DNA of 64,000 nt, taken from assembly GCA_017447185.1 (NCBI GenBank), contig JAFSOC010000015.1, forward strand, positions 372,672-436,671, read 5' to 3'. The notes under the pieces are model-generated. The model saw nothing but the letters and a program-made list of their open reading frames with translations, did not search any database and was not told the origin of the DNA. The translations under genes and the position numbers were made by a program. The DNA comes from Clostridia bacterium. Lineage in GTDB: Bacteria; Bacillota; Clostridia; Christensenellales; Aristaeellaceae. How positions within the stretch are numbered: the first letter of the stretch is position 1; each line of letters starts with the position of its first letter. Below are positions 34,373 to 42,679 of the stretch, one piece after another.

Positions 34373-37300
34373 AATTGTCCTTCCCCGTTTCTTTTTCATT
34401 TCCGGCTGTTCTTCTGCGATGCGTGTTTCCGCTTCTTCTGCTTTCATCCGGTTTGAACGATGCCGTATAGGAAGCATCTTCCTCACTTCCGGAAGTATAG
34501 CGGGCATATGGGTTCTCAACGTTTCTGGAGTAAGGTTTGCGCATGGTGCCGCTATCGGCCTGTGATGCCGGTTTTACGGAAGTTGTCCCGTTCTTTTCTG
34601 TATAAGTACCCGTACGAACCCTTGCAGCCTGCTGGGCAGATGCGGGTTGCTTTGCTGCGGTTCCGGACACTCCGGACGGTTTCACAGTTCCCTGTTCTTT
34701 CCGCTGTTGCGCCGCTTTCTTCTGGGCCAGCCGCTGGGCTGCCTGTCGTTTTTTCTGCACGGAGGAATAGTAGAAATAGCCGCCTCCTGCAGCGCCGGCC
34801 AGAAGCAGGCCGCCGATAATCCAGCCCACGGCACTGCCACCCTGGTTTTCCTCCTGTTTATACTGTGGGTTTTCTTCCGTTTCCATCGGAATGCCTTCCG
34901 GTGTGTTCGTCACTTCAGAAGCACCGGAGGAGCCAATCTTCTCACGGACATATGTCATTGCGTTCTGGATAATGGCATCCTTATCTGCACTGTCCCGATA
35001 AGCCGTTTCCAGTAATTTTTCCAGTTCTTCTTCTTTCAGGCTGCCGGCTTTGATCCTGTCTGCCAGTGAATCCAGGTATTCCTTGTTGCGCACATCGTTC
35101 TCAGGCAGAGGCTCAGGGGTCGCAAAAGGATCAAAGGGTTCATAGCTTACGGAAATCCCGCTGTCCGGATTCTTCCAGGTTTCCACCTTTATGTCTTCAG
35201 CGGTCGCAATGCCGGTGGGTGTCCCTGTAGTCTGCGGAGAGGAATTTGTTTGCTGCTGTTCTTCCGGAGCATTGTTACGCAGTCCTGTCCGATATTCTTC
35301 GGACTGGAAGAACGTTTCAGCTTCTGCCACCGTCATCTGCCGGAAATAATCTCCATTCAGATAACCGGTAGTACCTTCGTAGCCAACTTTATACCATACC
35401 GTTCCGTCAATAACTTCCGTATCATAGATCAGGCACAGCGCATACTGTTTCAGGCGGGAAATCCTGGTGGACTGTGCAGAAGGCTGCTGACGGAAATTCA
35501 CGGAGCTTGCGGATACATATCCATAGCAGCTCATTGCATTCGGGTCATAGGGAGCAAGTGTAATTTCCGGTTCGGGTTCGGGGGTGTGCTGTGTCTCCTC
35601 AAGATATGCAAGCACTTCATATTCGTTCATCATCCGGAGCATATCTCCGCGCACATATCCCCATGCGCCGTCATACTGAATCAGATGCCAAGCTGTGTTG
35701 TCCACATATTCCTGTCCGTTCACGTAAACAACTTTATTTGCCGGCAGTTCATCAATAATCACGCTCGTACTGCTTGGATAATTCCGGACATAAGCGCCGT
35801 CACCGATGGTAATTCCGTATCCGAAACGCTGCACAGGTTCCGGAGTCGGTTCTGCGGTAGGTTCAGCTGTCGGTTCTGCAGTTGGTTCAGCGGTAGGCTC
35901 AGCAGTTGGTTCAGCGGTAGGCTCAGCCGTCGGTTCTGCAGTTGGTTCAGCGGTAGGCTCAGCCGTCGGTTCTGCAGTTGGTTGAGCGGTAGGCTCCGCT
36001 GTTGGTTCGGCTGTCGGCTCTGCCGTCGGCTCCGCTGTAGGTTCTGCCGTTGGTTCGGCAGTAGGTTCGGCTGTTGGTACAGCCGTCGGTTCCATGGTCG
36101 GTTCCAGAGTGGGTTCCATTGTGGGCTGTTCCGGTGCGGGCGTAAACAGATCTTCTACAGTGAAGTACGGGGCCGGACTTGTCTGTGTCTGGTTATACAG
36201 ATCGCTTTCTGCTTTGCTCATCGGAACCAGGAACTCAGAAAGAATATAGCCTTCCGTCCCGTCCACCATCACGTGGGTCCATTTTTCATCTTTTGCGTTC
36301 AGGTCTTCCCGGATCATCCATACATGTTTGTTGGCGGGAACAACTTTAATCACATTATTGGCCTTTTCAGGCGCTTTGCGGAAATTGACACTTGACTTTG
36401 TCAGCGCATATCGGTTCAGAATTTCACCCGTGATCACCGGCTCCGCCGTCGGTACAGGTGTAGCCGTCGGCGTTGCGGTCGGTTCAGCTGTGGGTGTTGC
36501 CGTCGGTTCACCGGTCGGTGTCACTGTGGGTTCTTCCGTCGGTGTGGCAGTCGGCTCTTCGGTCGGTTCCTCAGTAGGTGCAGGCGTTGCTGTATATACC
36601 GGCATCTCACCCTTCTCCTGTTTGATCGCCGCATCTTCCCAGCTGGGCAACATATCCAGGTACTGTGTCATTACATAACCTTCGGTACCGTCAATCAACA
36701 CATGCGTCCATGCTTCTGTCTTATCCTGCCCTTTTGTTTCAAAAGCGTATTCCTTGTTTTCAATCAGGTATACGGATGTGTTTTTATTCAGTTGGGATAT
36801 CTTCTTTTCTCCGGTTCCCGGACCTTTCCGGAAGTTTACGTTACCTGTATTTACAACGCCGAAACGGTTCAGAATCGTATCCACTGGGATGGTCAGGTCT
36901 TCCACCGGTACCGGTGTGGCTGTGGGAGTCGGTTCAGGCGTGGCAGTCGGCTCTTCAGTGATAATCGGTGCCGCTGTGGCTGTCGGCTCTTCAGTTACAA
37001 TCGGCACTGCAGTTGCTGTCGGCTCCGCTGACGGTGTTTCAGGCGGATCTGTCGGATCCGGTTCGGGTGTGGCGGTGTATTCAGGCACGGGAGCGGGCGT
37101 CGCAGTATATACAGGCATTTCGTCCTGTTCCTGTTTGATCGCGGCATCCTGCCAGCTTGGCAGCATATCCAGGTACTTCGTCATGACATAGCCTTCTTTG
37201 CCGTCAATCAGGACGAAAGTCCATGCTTCATATGCCTGCGAAGATTCGTTCAGGTACTCCTTGTTTTCAATCAGATAAACCTGTTTGCCCTTCTTGAACT

Positions 37301-38255
37301 GATCAATCTTGTTATCGCCCATCTGCGGAGCGGAACGGAAATTGACGTCATCTGTATTGATGATACCAAACCGGTTCAGGAATACATCCGGCAGAATCGT
37401 CAGATCTTCATAAGGTTCCGGCGTATCTGTCGGAACTTCAGTGGGTATTTCAGTCGGTACTTCTGTGGGTACTTCCATCGGTACACCTGTTGGCACATCA
37501 GTAGGTACTTCCGTCGGCACTTCTGTCGTCACTTCTGTAGGCGCCTCCGTGGGTACTTCCGTCGGCACTTCTGTCGGCACCTCCGTGGGTACTTCCGTCG
37601 GCACTTCTGTCGGCACCTCTGTGGGCACTTCCGTCGGCACTTCTGTAGGTACCTCCGTGGGTACCTCTGTCGGCACTTCCGTCGGTACTTCTGTTGGTAC
37701 CTCAGTGGGCACCTCCGTCGGTACCTCTGTAGGCACCTCAGTGGGTTCCGGTGTTGCTGTCGGTTCAGGTGTTACATCGATATATACAGGCGTCTGCGCA
37801 GTTGTGGAAACATACAGATGATACACTTCCGTATTGCCATACGGATCCACTGCCTGAATTTCAATAAAAGCAGTCATTTCGTTCAGCTGGTCATAAGCTT
37901 CAGGAATAATATCCAGCGGAATTCCTTCGCCGACAGGAGATGGAAAAACATCTTCCCGGTAAGGTTCAGTTTTAACATAATAAATCCAGTCCGGATGCAT
38001 TTCGGAATAAGCTGTCAGGGTTACTGTTCCGGGTGAAAGCATCGTCGGCAGCCCGGCCCAGAAGCTCCCGGGAGCCTCATAGACCGGTGCAGCAATTACG
38101 CTTTGGGGCATATTCTCTGCATCAATCCAGTTCAGTGTAATTACCAGGGAAGTCCAGTCAGGGGAAACGGCCATTGCAGCCGGTACAGCAGACAGGATCA
38201 GCAACGCTGCAATCAGCAGGGCTATGCTTCTTTTCCAGGGTCGATTCTTCTTCAT
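34362..38255 (-). CDS. Giant secreted/anchored protein with five SH3-like domains and Pro-Thr repeats
   Basis: A 1297-residue surface protein. A signal sequence (MKKNRPWKRSIALLIAALLI, AMA cleavage) is followed by a beta domain (to about 160), an E-V-P-T repeat stalk (about 165-275), SH3-like domains at about 285-370, 455-540, 605-680, 808-880 and 905-980, an A-E-P-T stalk (about 708-808), a single helix near 1138-1160 and a basic cytoplasmic tail. Each SH3 unit has a VNFRxxP motif (AYVRNYP in the fourth) and a GYV-type ending (GYVMTKYLD). Bacterial SH3 domains usually bind wall peptides, so a wall-spanning role is likely. Start at 38255 (GGAG 6 bases upstream) rather than 38261. Confidence 0.85.
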   Translation of the reverse strand: MKKNRPWKRSIALLIAALLILSAVPAAMAVSPDWTSLVITLNWIDAENMPQSVIAAPVYEAPGSFWAGLPTMLSPGTVTLTAYSEMHPDWIYYVKTEPYREDVFPSPVGEGIPLDIIPEAYDQLNEMTAFIEIQAVDPYGNTEVYHLYVSTTAQTPVYIDVTPEPTATPEPTEVPTEVPTEVPTEVPTEVPTEVPTEVPTEVPTEVPTEVPTEVPTEVPTEVPTEVPTEVPTEVPTEAPTEVTTEVPTEVPTDVPTGVPMEVPTEVPTEIPTEVPTDTPEPYEDLTILPDVFLNRFGIINTDDVNFRSAPQMGDNKIDQFKKGKQVYLIENKEYLNESSQAYEAWTFVLIDGKEGYVMTKYLDMLPSWQDAAIKQEQDEMPVYTATPAPVPEYTATPEPDPTDPPETPSAEPTATAVPIVTEEPTATAAPIITEEPTATPEPTPTATPVPVEDLTIPVDTILNRFGVVNTGNVNFRKGPGTGEKKISQLNKNTSVYLIENKEYAFETKGQDKTEAWTHVLIDGTEGYVMTQYLDMLPSWEDAAIKQEKGEMPVYTATPAPTEEPTEEPTATPTEEPTVTPTGEPTATPTAEPTATPTATPVPTAEPVITGEILNRYALTKSSVNFRKAPEKANNVIKVVPANKHVWMIREDLNAKDEKWTHVMVDGTEGYILSEFLVPMSKAESDLYNQTQTSPAPYFTVEDLFTPAPEQPTMEPTLEPTMEPTAVPTAEPTAEPTAEPTAEPTAEPTAEPTAEPTAQPTAEPTAEPTAEPTAEPTAEPTAEPTAEPTAEPTAEPTAEPTAEPTPEPVQRFGYGITIGDGAYVRNYPSSTSVIIDELPANKVVYVNGQEYVDNTAWHLIQYDGAWGYVRGDMLRMMNEYEVLAYLEETQHTPEPEPEITLAPYDPNAMSCYGYVSASSVNFRQQPSAQSTRISRLKQYALCLIYDTEVIDGTVWYKVGYEGTTGYLNGDYFRQMTVAEAETFFQSEEYRTGLRNNAPEEQQQTNSSPQTTGTPTGIATAEDIKVETWKNPDSGISVSYEPFDPFATPEPLPENDVRNKEYLDSLADRIKAGSLKEEELEKLLETAYRDSADKDAIIQNAMTYVREKIGSSGASEVTNTPEGIPMETEENPQYKQEENQGGSAVGWIIGGLLLAGAAGGGYFYYSSVQKKRQAAQRLAQKKAAQQRKEQGTVKPSGVSGTAAKQPASAQQAARVRTGTYTEKNGTTSVKPASQADSGTMRKPYSRNVENPYARYTSGSEEDASYTASFKPDESRRSGNTHRRRTAGNEKETGKDNYDG
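35830..36130. repeat. 12-bp tandem repeats encoding A-E-P-T, with 36-bp higher-order pattern
   Basis: About 20 units of a 12-base repeat inside the SH3 protein gene. Synonymous variants recur in a 36-base pattern (three units) around 35880-35990, which suggests recent unequal exchange or slippage. Codon phase is kept throughout. Confidence 0.8.
37430..37745. repeat. 12-bp tandem repeats encoding E-V-P-T, with 36-bp higher-order pattern
   Basis: About 25 units of a 12-base repeat in the same gene. The block near 37549-37640 repeats nearly exactly every 36 bases (units beginning GTGGGTACTTCC, GTCGGCACTTCT and GTCGGCACCTCC on the plus strand). Copy number is likely to vary between strains. Confidence 0.85.
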
Positions 38256-38298
38256 GTGCATCTCCGTCCTTCCGGATTTTTTTCAATGCGACGCGGAT

Positions 38299-38327
38299 AT
38301 TTTACTGCCATTCCACAGGGGTGTCAA
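38299..38327 (-). promoter_or_regulatory. Promoter of the SH3 surface protein operon
   Basis: Minus-strand -35 TTGACA (38322-38327), 17-base spacer, -10 TAAAAT (38299-38304). It leaves a leader of about 36 bases before the ATG at 38255. Confidence 0.75.
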
Positions 38328-38378
38328 TCAAACCGGTCTGCCTGAAGGAGTTGTTTCCGCCGCTGTCGAATAAAAAAC

Positions 38379-38406
38379 GGGTTTCGTCTGATTTAACGAA
38401 AGACCC
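38379..38406. terminator. Terminator-like hairpin in a divergent intergenic region
   Basis: GGGTTTCGT (38379-38387) pairs with ACGAAAGACCC (38396-38406, two-base bulge). A U tract follows in both directions: GTTTTTTATT on the minus strand, GATCTTTTTATT on the plus. It lies upstream of the SH3 promoter, so it would insulate that promoter, and within the possible leader of the GNAT gene. Confidence 0.6.
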
Positions 38407-38436
38407 GATCTTTTTATTCCCGGAAAGGCAGTTTTT

Positions 38437-39051
38437 ATGTTCAGAAACAGGTGGATCCGTTTCCTTTCAGGAACAGACGGGAAAGAACTTTCCCCGTCAG
38501 CTTATTTTTCTTCCCTTCCGGTGCTGGAAACAAATCGCCTTGTCCTTCGTCCGTTGAAACGGAAAGATGCGAAGGATATTTTCTCCTTCTCATCCGATCC
38601 GGAAGTTGCCCGGTATGTTCTCTGGGAGCCGCATCGTTCCGTTGCAGATACAAAAGCCTATATTCGCTATATGCTGGATCTCTATCATCGGGGGCTTCCC
38701 TGTTCCTGGGCAGTTACCCTGCGGTATTCCGGCCGCGTGATTGGCACAATGGGATTTATGTGGTATTCAGATGCAAACAGTTCTGCTGAAATTGGATACA
38801 GTTTTTCCCGTTCCGAATGGAACCGGGGATATGCCACAGAAGCGCTGCGCGCAGTGATTGCTTCCGCATTCTCTGCGCTTCCCCTCAACCGCCTTGAAGC
38901 GCAGCATGATATCCGTAATCCTGCCAGCGGTCATGTCATGGAAAAATGCGGCATGAAAAAAGAAGGCATGCTTCGCCAGCGGATCCGCAATAAAGGAGAG
39001 CTTGTGGATGTCGCATTATATGCTGTTCTTCGATCCGACCTTGAACCTTGA
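38437..39051 (+). CDS. GNAT family N-acetyltransferase, RimJ/RimL type
   Basis: Transfers acetyl from acetyl-CoA to an amine, often a ribosomal protein N-terminus or a small molecule. After about 30 extra residues the GNAT core begins LETNRLVLRPLKRKDAKDIF; RVIGTMGFMWYS and AEIGYSFSRSEWNRGYATEA carry the CoA-binding loop, and HDIRNPASGHVMEKCGMKKEG closes the fold. It is 204 residues. The Shine-Dalgarno is weak (GGAAAGG, 9 bases away). A downstream start near residue 30 (LETNRL region) cannot be excluded. Substrate unknown. Confidence 0.85.
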   Translation: MFRNRWIRFLSGTDGKELSPSAYFSSLPVLETNRLVLRPLKRKDAKDIFSFSSDPEVARYVLWEPHRSVADTKAYIRYMLDLYHRGLPCSWAVTLRYSGRVIGTMGFMWYSDANSSAEIGYSFSRSEWNRGYATEALRAVIASAFSALPLNRLEAQHDIRNPASGHVMEKCGMKKEGMLRQRIRNKGELVDVALYAVLRSDLEP

Positions 39052-39076
39052 ACCCTGACATGATTTGATATATAAT
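39048..39076 (+). promoter_or_regulatory. Promoter of the phosphoesterase-like gene and ECF block
   Basis: Plus-strand -35 TTGAAC (39048-39053), 17-base spacer, -10 TATAAT (39071-39076). The leader of about 86 bases includes a 27-codon reading frame (39089-39172) whose stop overlaps the next start. Confidence 0.65.
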
Positions 39077-39168
39077 CATTTGTTGCATATGCTTGTTTTT
39101 CAGCACACTTATGCTCTTATGCGTCAGATCGTCCAGGAACAGTGTCAGGAAGAGGAGGTGGGCCCCGG

Positions 39169-40119
39169 ATGAATGAATACCGCGGAAAGCACGCGCCTTC
39201 CACTCCATGGGCCGTTTCCTCCACAGCTTCCGTTCCCGTACGGCGGGCCCGACATTTGCAGCGGAGCAAGCGACGGAAACTCCGCATCATTCTCTCCCTG
39301 ATCCTCCTTCTGATACTAATCGTTTATCCTTTTGTCGAAGCCCGGATCCTGACGACAGACAAAGTACTTCTCAAGTCGGACGATCTTCCCGCGGATGCAA
39401 ATCATTTGCGTATTTGTTTTCTGAGTGATATTCACTGGGGATTCTGGTTCTCAGACGGAGATCTGAGCCGCCTGGTGACAAAGATCAACTCGCTTCGGCC
39501 GGATCTTGTTCTTTTCGGAGGCGACTATGCGACAGATCATGAATCTGCGCTGAACTTTTTCAAAAAGCTCCAGGATCTGCCGAAAATCCATGCCCGCTAC
39601 GGGATTTATGGTGTAGCCGGGGAAACGGACCGCGGTGAGGATGACCAGGACCGCGTGCTTCTGAAAGAAGCAATGACGAATGCCGGAATCATACCGCTTT
39701 TTAATAAAGTTGAATACGTATATGTCGGCTCCGGCAGAATCTGTATAGCAGGAATTGACGATGTTATCAAAGGGAAGCCCGATCTGAAGGCAATTGTCAA
39801 TTCCGTCTCGGCAAAGGATTATGTGATTTTCCTTTCCCACAATCCTTCCATTATCCCGGATGCACAGCTCACCCGCGATGCGGACGGCAGTCTCAACTGG
39901 TTTGATCTTGGCCTTTTCGGCCACACGCATGGCGGTCAGATGAAGCTGTTCTCCGGATTGCTGGGAATCGCAGAAGATGTTCCTGATCGTTATCTCTCCG
40001 GTTGGTATACCGAGAACCGGATAGATCTTCTTGTTTCCCGTGGAGTCGGTACTTCCGTCTTTCCCGGCCGGCTGTTCTGTTCTCCCCAGATTCATCTGAT
40101 TGAAGTTACCGCATACTGA
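39169..40119 (+). CDS. Metallophosphoesterase-like membrane protein with altered GNH motif
   Basis: A 316-residue protein with a basic N-terminus, one membrane helix (about 40-62, IILSLILLLILIVYPF) and a calcineurin-type phosphoesterase domain outside (YkuE/YaeI-like). Present: CFLSDIHWG, LFGGDYA, FLSHNPS and GLFGHTHGGQ. The usual GNHD/GNHE motif reads GETD, losing the Asn and His that bind metal and substrate. RBS AGAGGAGGTG precedes the ATG at 39169 by about 10 bases; it ends 15 bases before ecfA1. In this family members act on lipid or nucleotide phosphoesters; activity here is doubtful. Confidence 0.82.
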   Translation: MNEYRGKHAPSTPWAVSSTASVPVRRARHLQRSKRRKLRIILSLILLLILIVYPFVEARILTTDKVLLKSDDLPADANHLRICFLSDIHWGFWFSDGDLSRLVTKINSLRPDLVLFGGDYATDHESALNFFKKLQDLPKIHARYGIYGVAGETDRGEDDQDRVLLKEAMTNAGIIPLFNKVEYVYVGSGRICIAGIDDVIKGKPDLKAIVNSVSAKDYVIFLSHNPSIIPDAQLTRDADGSLNWFDLGLFGHTHGGQMKLFSGLLGIAEDVPDRYLSGWYTENRIDLLVSRGVGTSVFPGRLFCSPQIHLIEVTAY

Positions 40120-40134
40120 TAACCGGAGGTTTCC

Positions 40135-40998
40135 ATGCAGATGCATACCGATGCACAGATTCTGATGCAGGATGTTTCATTCACTTATGATGAATCAGCA
40201 TCCCCCGCGCTCTCCCATATCTCTGCCAAGATCCGGCAGGGTGAGTTTGTCGCTGTTCTCGGTCATAACGGGTCCGGAAAATCCACACTGGCCAAACTGA
40301 TTAATGCACTTTATATTCCCGGCGAAGGAAATGTTGTCGTCTGTGGGTATGATACAAAGAATGAAAAACTTGTATGGGAAATCCGCCGTCGTGCCGGGAT
40401 GATCTTTCAGAATCCTGACAACCAGATCGTCGCTACCGTTGTAAAGGAAGATGTTGCTTTCGGGCTTGAAAATCTTGGAGTGCCCACAGAGGAAATGATC
40501 CCCCGCATTGAACAGGCACTTTCCGCAGTACGAATGAGTAAATATGCAGATTCAGCCCCGCATACCCTTTCCGGAGGCCAGAAACAGCGGGTTGCCATCG
40601 CCGGTATTCTGGCCATGGAGCCTTCTGTAATCATTGCAGATGAGGCTACGGCCATGCTGGACCCTTCCGGCCGGAAAGAAGTGTTGGAAACTATACAGAT
40701 GCTGAATCGAAGCAAAGGAATCACCGTACTCTGGATTACACATTTCATGGAGGAAGCTGCACTGGCTGACCGCGTTCTTGTTGTGACCGATGGGAAAATA
40801 CAGCTGGAAGGTACCCCCGCACAGGTTTTTGACCAAGTGAGGGAAATGAAGGAAATGCACCTAGATGTTCCCCCAATGGCAGCTTTGGCAGACGACCTTC
40901 GTAAAGAAGGTATGCCGCTTCCGGGCGGAATCCTGACGGTGGAAGATATGGTACGGGAGGTGGAAAAGGTATTATGTCCATTGAAATCCGCAACCTGA
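40135..40998 (+). CDS. ecfA1: ECF transporter ATPase EcfA1
   Basis: One of the two ATPases that energise vitamin uptake by energy-coupling-factor transporters. Walker A GHNGSGKST, Q-loop FQNPDNQIV, signature LSGGQKQRVAIAG, Walker B VIIADEATAMLD and H-loop WITHFMEEA are all intact. The FQNPDNQ motif is typical of EcfA1. GGAGGT lies 5 bases before the ATG. It overlaps ecfA2 by 25 bases. As no S component is adjacent, it is a shared (group II) module; folT at 58918-60024 is a likely partner. Confidence 0.95.
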   Translation: MQMHTDAQILMQDVSFTYDESASPALSHISAKIRQGEFVAVLGHNGSGKSTLAKLINALYIPGEGNVVVCGYDTKNEKLVWEIRRRAGMIFQNPDNQIVATVVKEDVAFGLENLGVPTEEMIPRIEQALSAVRMSKYADSAPHTLSGGQKQRVAIAGILAMEPSVIIADEATAMLDPSGRKEVLETIQMLNRSKGITVLWITHFMEEAALADRVLVVTDGKIQLEGTPAQVFDQVREMKEMHLDVPPMAALADDLRKEGMPLPGGILTVEDMVREVEKVLCPLKSAT

Positions 40999-41867
40999 CC
41001 CATACCTATTCTGAAGGAACAGCTATGCGTACGGTCGCCCTTGAAGATGTCTGCATGACGATCGAGGATGGTGAATTCCTCGGGATCATCGGCCATACCG
41101 GTTCAGGCAAGTCCACCCTTGTGCAGCATCTGAACGGTTTGCTGAAGCCTACATCCGGACAGGTTTTCATCGACGGCGAAGATCTGAACGGTGAACATGT
41201 TAACCGTCGTGCCTTGCGTCAGCGGATCGGCCTTGTTTTTCAGTATCCTGAATATCAGCTTTTTGAGGAAACGGTCGCAAAAGACATCGCTTTCGGTCCG
41301 AAAAACCAGGGACTTTCAAAAGAAGATATTGACGAACGTGTCCGTTATGCCATGGACTGCGTTCATTTGGATTATCAAAAATACAGTGAGCGCAGCCCCT
41401 TTGAGCTCTCCGGTGGACAGATGCGGCGGGTTGCCATTGCGGGCGTTATCGCCATGCGTCCGTCTGTCCTGATTCTCGATGAGCCGACTGCCGGTCTGGA
41501 CCCCCGCGGACGCGACCGGATCCTTTCCATGCTAGAACAGTTGCATGCAGAGCAGCACACAACAATTGTGATGGTCTCTCACAGCATGGATGACATGGCT
41601 CGTCTGGCTACCCGCCTGATTGTTATGGCAGAAGGAAAAATACTCGCCACCGGTACCCCGCGTGAAATCTTTTCGCAGGAGAAAATGATGATGTCCGCCG
41701 GTCTGGGTGTTCCGCAGGTTGCCAGTCTCTGCAGTACACTGCGTGCAAAAGGTTTTGATCTTCCGCCGGATCTATATCGTCCGGAAGAACTGAAAGAACA
41801 TATCCTTCAGCTTTGGAAGAATAAAAACAAAATGAATCTCTCCGGAAAGGAGGGATCGCCGTGCTGA
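40974..41867 (+). CDS. ecfA2: ECF transporter ATPase EcfA2
   Basis: Second ATPase of the ECF module. Walker A GHTGSGKST, Q-loop FQYPEYQLFEET (the YPEYQLF form marks EcfA2), signature LSGGQMRRVAIAG, Walker B VLILDEPTAGLD and SHSMDDMARLA are all present. It is 297 residues. The start lies inside ecfA1 with AAAAGG upstream, so translation is coupled; it overlaps ecfT by 7 bases. Confidence 0.95.
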   Translation: MSIEIRNLTHTYSEGTAMRTVALEDVCMTIEDGEFLGIIGHTGSGKSTLVQHLNGLLKPTSGQVFIDGEDLNGEHVNRRALRQRIGLVFQYPEYQLFEETVAKDIAFGPKNQGLSKEDIDERVRYAMDCVHLDYQKYSERSPFELSGGQMRRVAIAGVIAMRPSVLILDEPTAGLDPRGRDRILSMLEQLHAEQHTTIVMVSHSMDDMARLATRLIVMAEGKILATGTPREIFSQEKMMMSAGLGVPQVASLCSTLRAKGFDLPPDLYRPEELKEHILQLWKNKNKMNLSGKEGSPC

Positions 41868-42679
41868 ACAACATTACCATGGGTCAGTATTACCCCGTAG
41901 ACAGCACCGTACACCGCCTTGATCCCCGCATGAAACTGATCCTAACGATCATTTTCATCGTTGCGGTTTTTATGTCCCACTCCTTTGTCGGATATATCCT
42001 CCTTCTTGGATTTTTGTTCTTTGCCTGTAAAATGTCTAAAGTGCCCTTTAAGCTTCTGCTGAAAGGCCTTAGACCGTTACGGATGATTATCATCCTCACC
42101 TTCCTCCTCAATCTGTTTTTCACGTCCGGAGAGGATCTGTGGGTTTCTTTCTGGATCGTCCGGATTTACCGGGAAGGCTTCATGCAGGCAGTCTTTTATT
42201 CCCTTCGCCTGATTTTTCTTGTAGCCGGTACTTCCCTGCTGACGCTCACCACATCGCCTGTCGCTCTCTCCGATGGAATTGAGATGCTGATGTCGCCGTT
42301 GAAAAAAATCCATTTTCCGGCACATGAACTGGCCATGATGATGACAATAGCACTGCGTTTTATTCCGACACTCCTGGAAGAAACGGACAAAATCATGAAG
42401 GCCCAGACAGCCCGTGGTGCAGATTTTGAAAGCGGCAATCTGCTCGTTCGCGCAAAAGCAATGGTTCCATTGCTTGTCCCGCTTTTTGTCAGCGCGTTCC
42501 GCCGGGCCGGCGACCTGGCCATGGCAATGGAAAGCCGCTGCTACCACGGCGGTGAAGGACGGACACGCCTGCGTGTATTGAAAACCACACGGAATGACTG
42601 GATCGCCCTTGGAATTGTCACACTTCTTTTGGCGCTCATCATTCTGGAAGGTATCTACCTGAAGGGAGTATTGTTTTGA
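41861..42679 (+). CDS. ecfT: ECF transporter transmembrane subunit EcfT
   Basis: Couples ATP hydrolysis by EcfA1/EcfA2 to movement of the S component. About five to six membrane helices, then the two coupling motifs AQTARGADF and AMESRCYHGG (the ARG-type helices contacting the ATPases). The start is a GTG with AGGAGG 7 bases upstream. 272 residues, normal size. It overlaps truA by 4 bases. Confidence 0.95.
   Translation: MLNNITMGQYYPVDSTVHRLDPRMKLILTIIFIVAVFMSHSFVGYILLLGFLFFACKMSKVPFKLLLKGLRPLRMIIILTFLLNLFFTSGEDLWVSFWIVRIYREGFMQAVFYSLRLIFLVAGTSLLTLTTSPVALSDGIEMLMSPLKKIHFPAHELAMMMTIALRFIPTLLEETDKIMKAQTARGADFESGNLLVRAKAMVPLLVPLFVSAFRRAGDLAMAMESRCYHGGEGRTRLRVLKTTRNDWIALGIVTLLLALIILEGIYLKGVLF

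Noticed and set aside
37430-37745. CRISPR-like appearance of regularly spaced repeats
   Set aside because: Units are contiguous 12-mers in coding phase with no unique spacers, and no cas genes are near.
37441-37821. Plus-strand frame of repeated Val-Gly-Thr-Ser
   Set aside because: It is the complement of the Pro-Thr stalk of the SH3 protein; repeats of length 12 are open in several frames.
39089-39172. 27-codon reading frame in the leader of the phosphoesterase-like gene, overlapping its ATG
   Set aside because: The stop-start overlap is suggestive, but the ATG lies only a few bases from the expected transcription start and has no ribosome binding site; not called as a gene.
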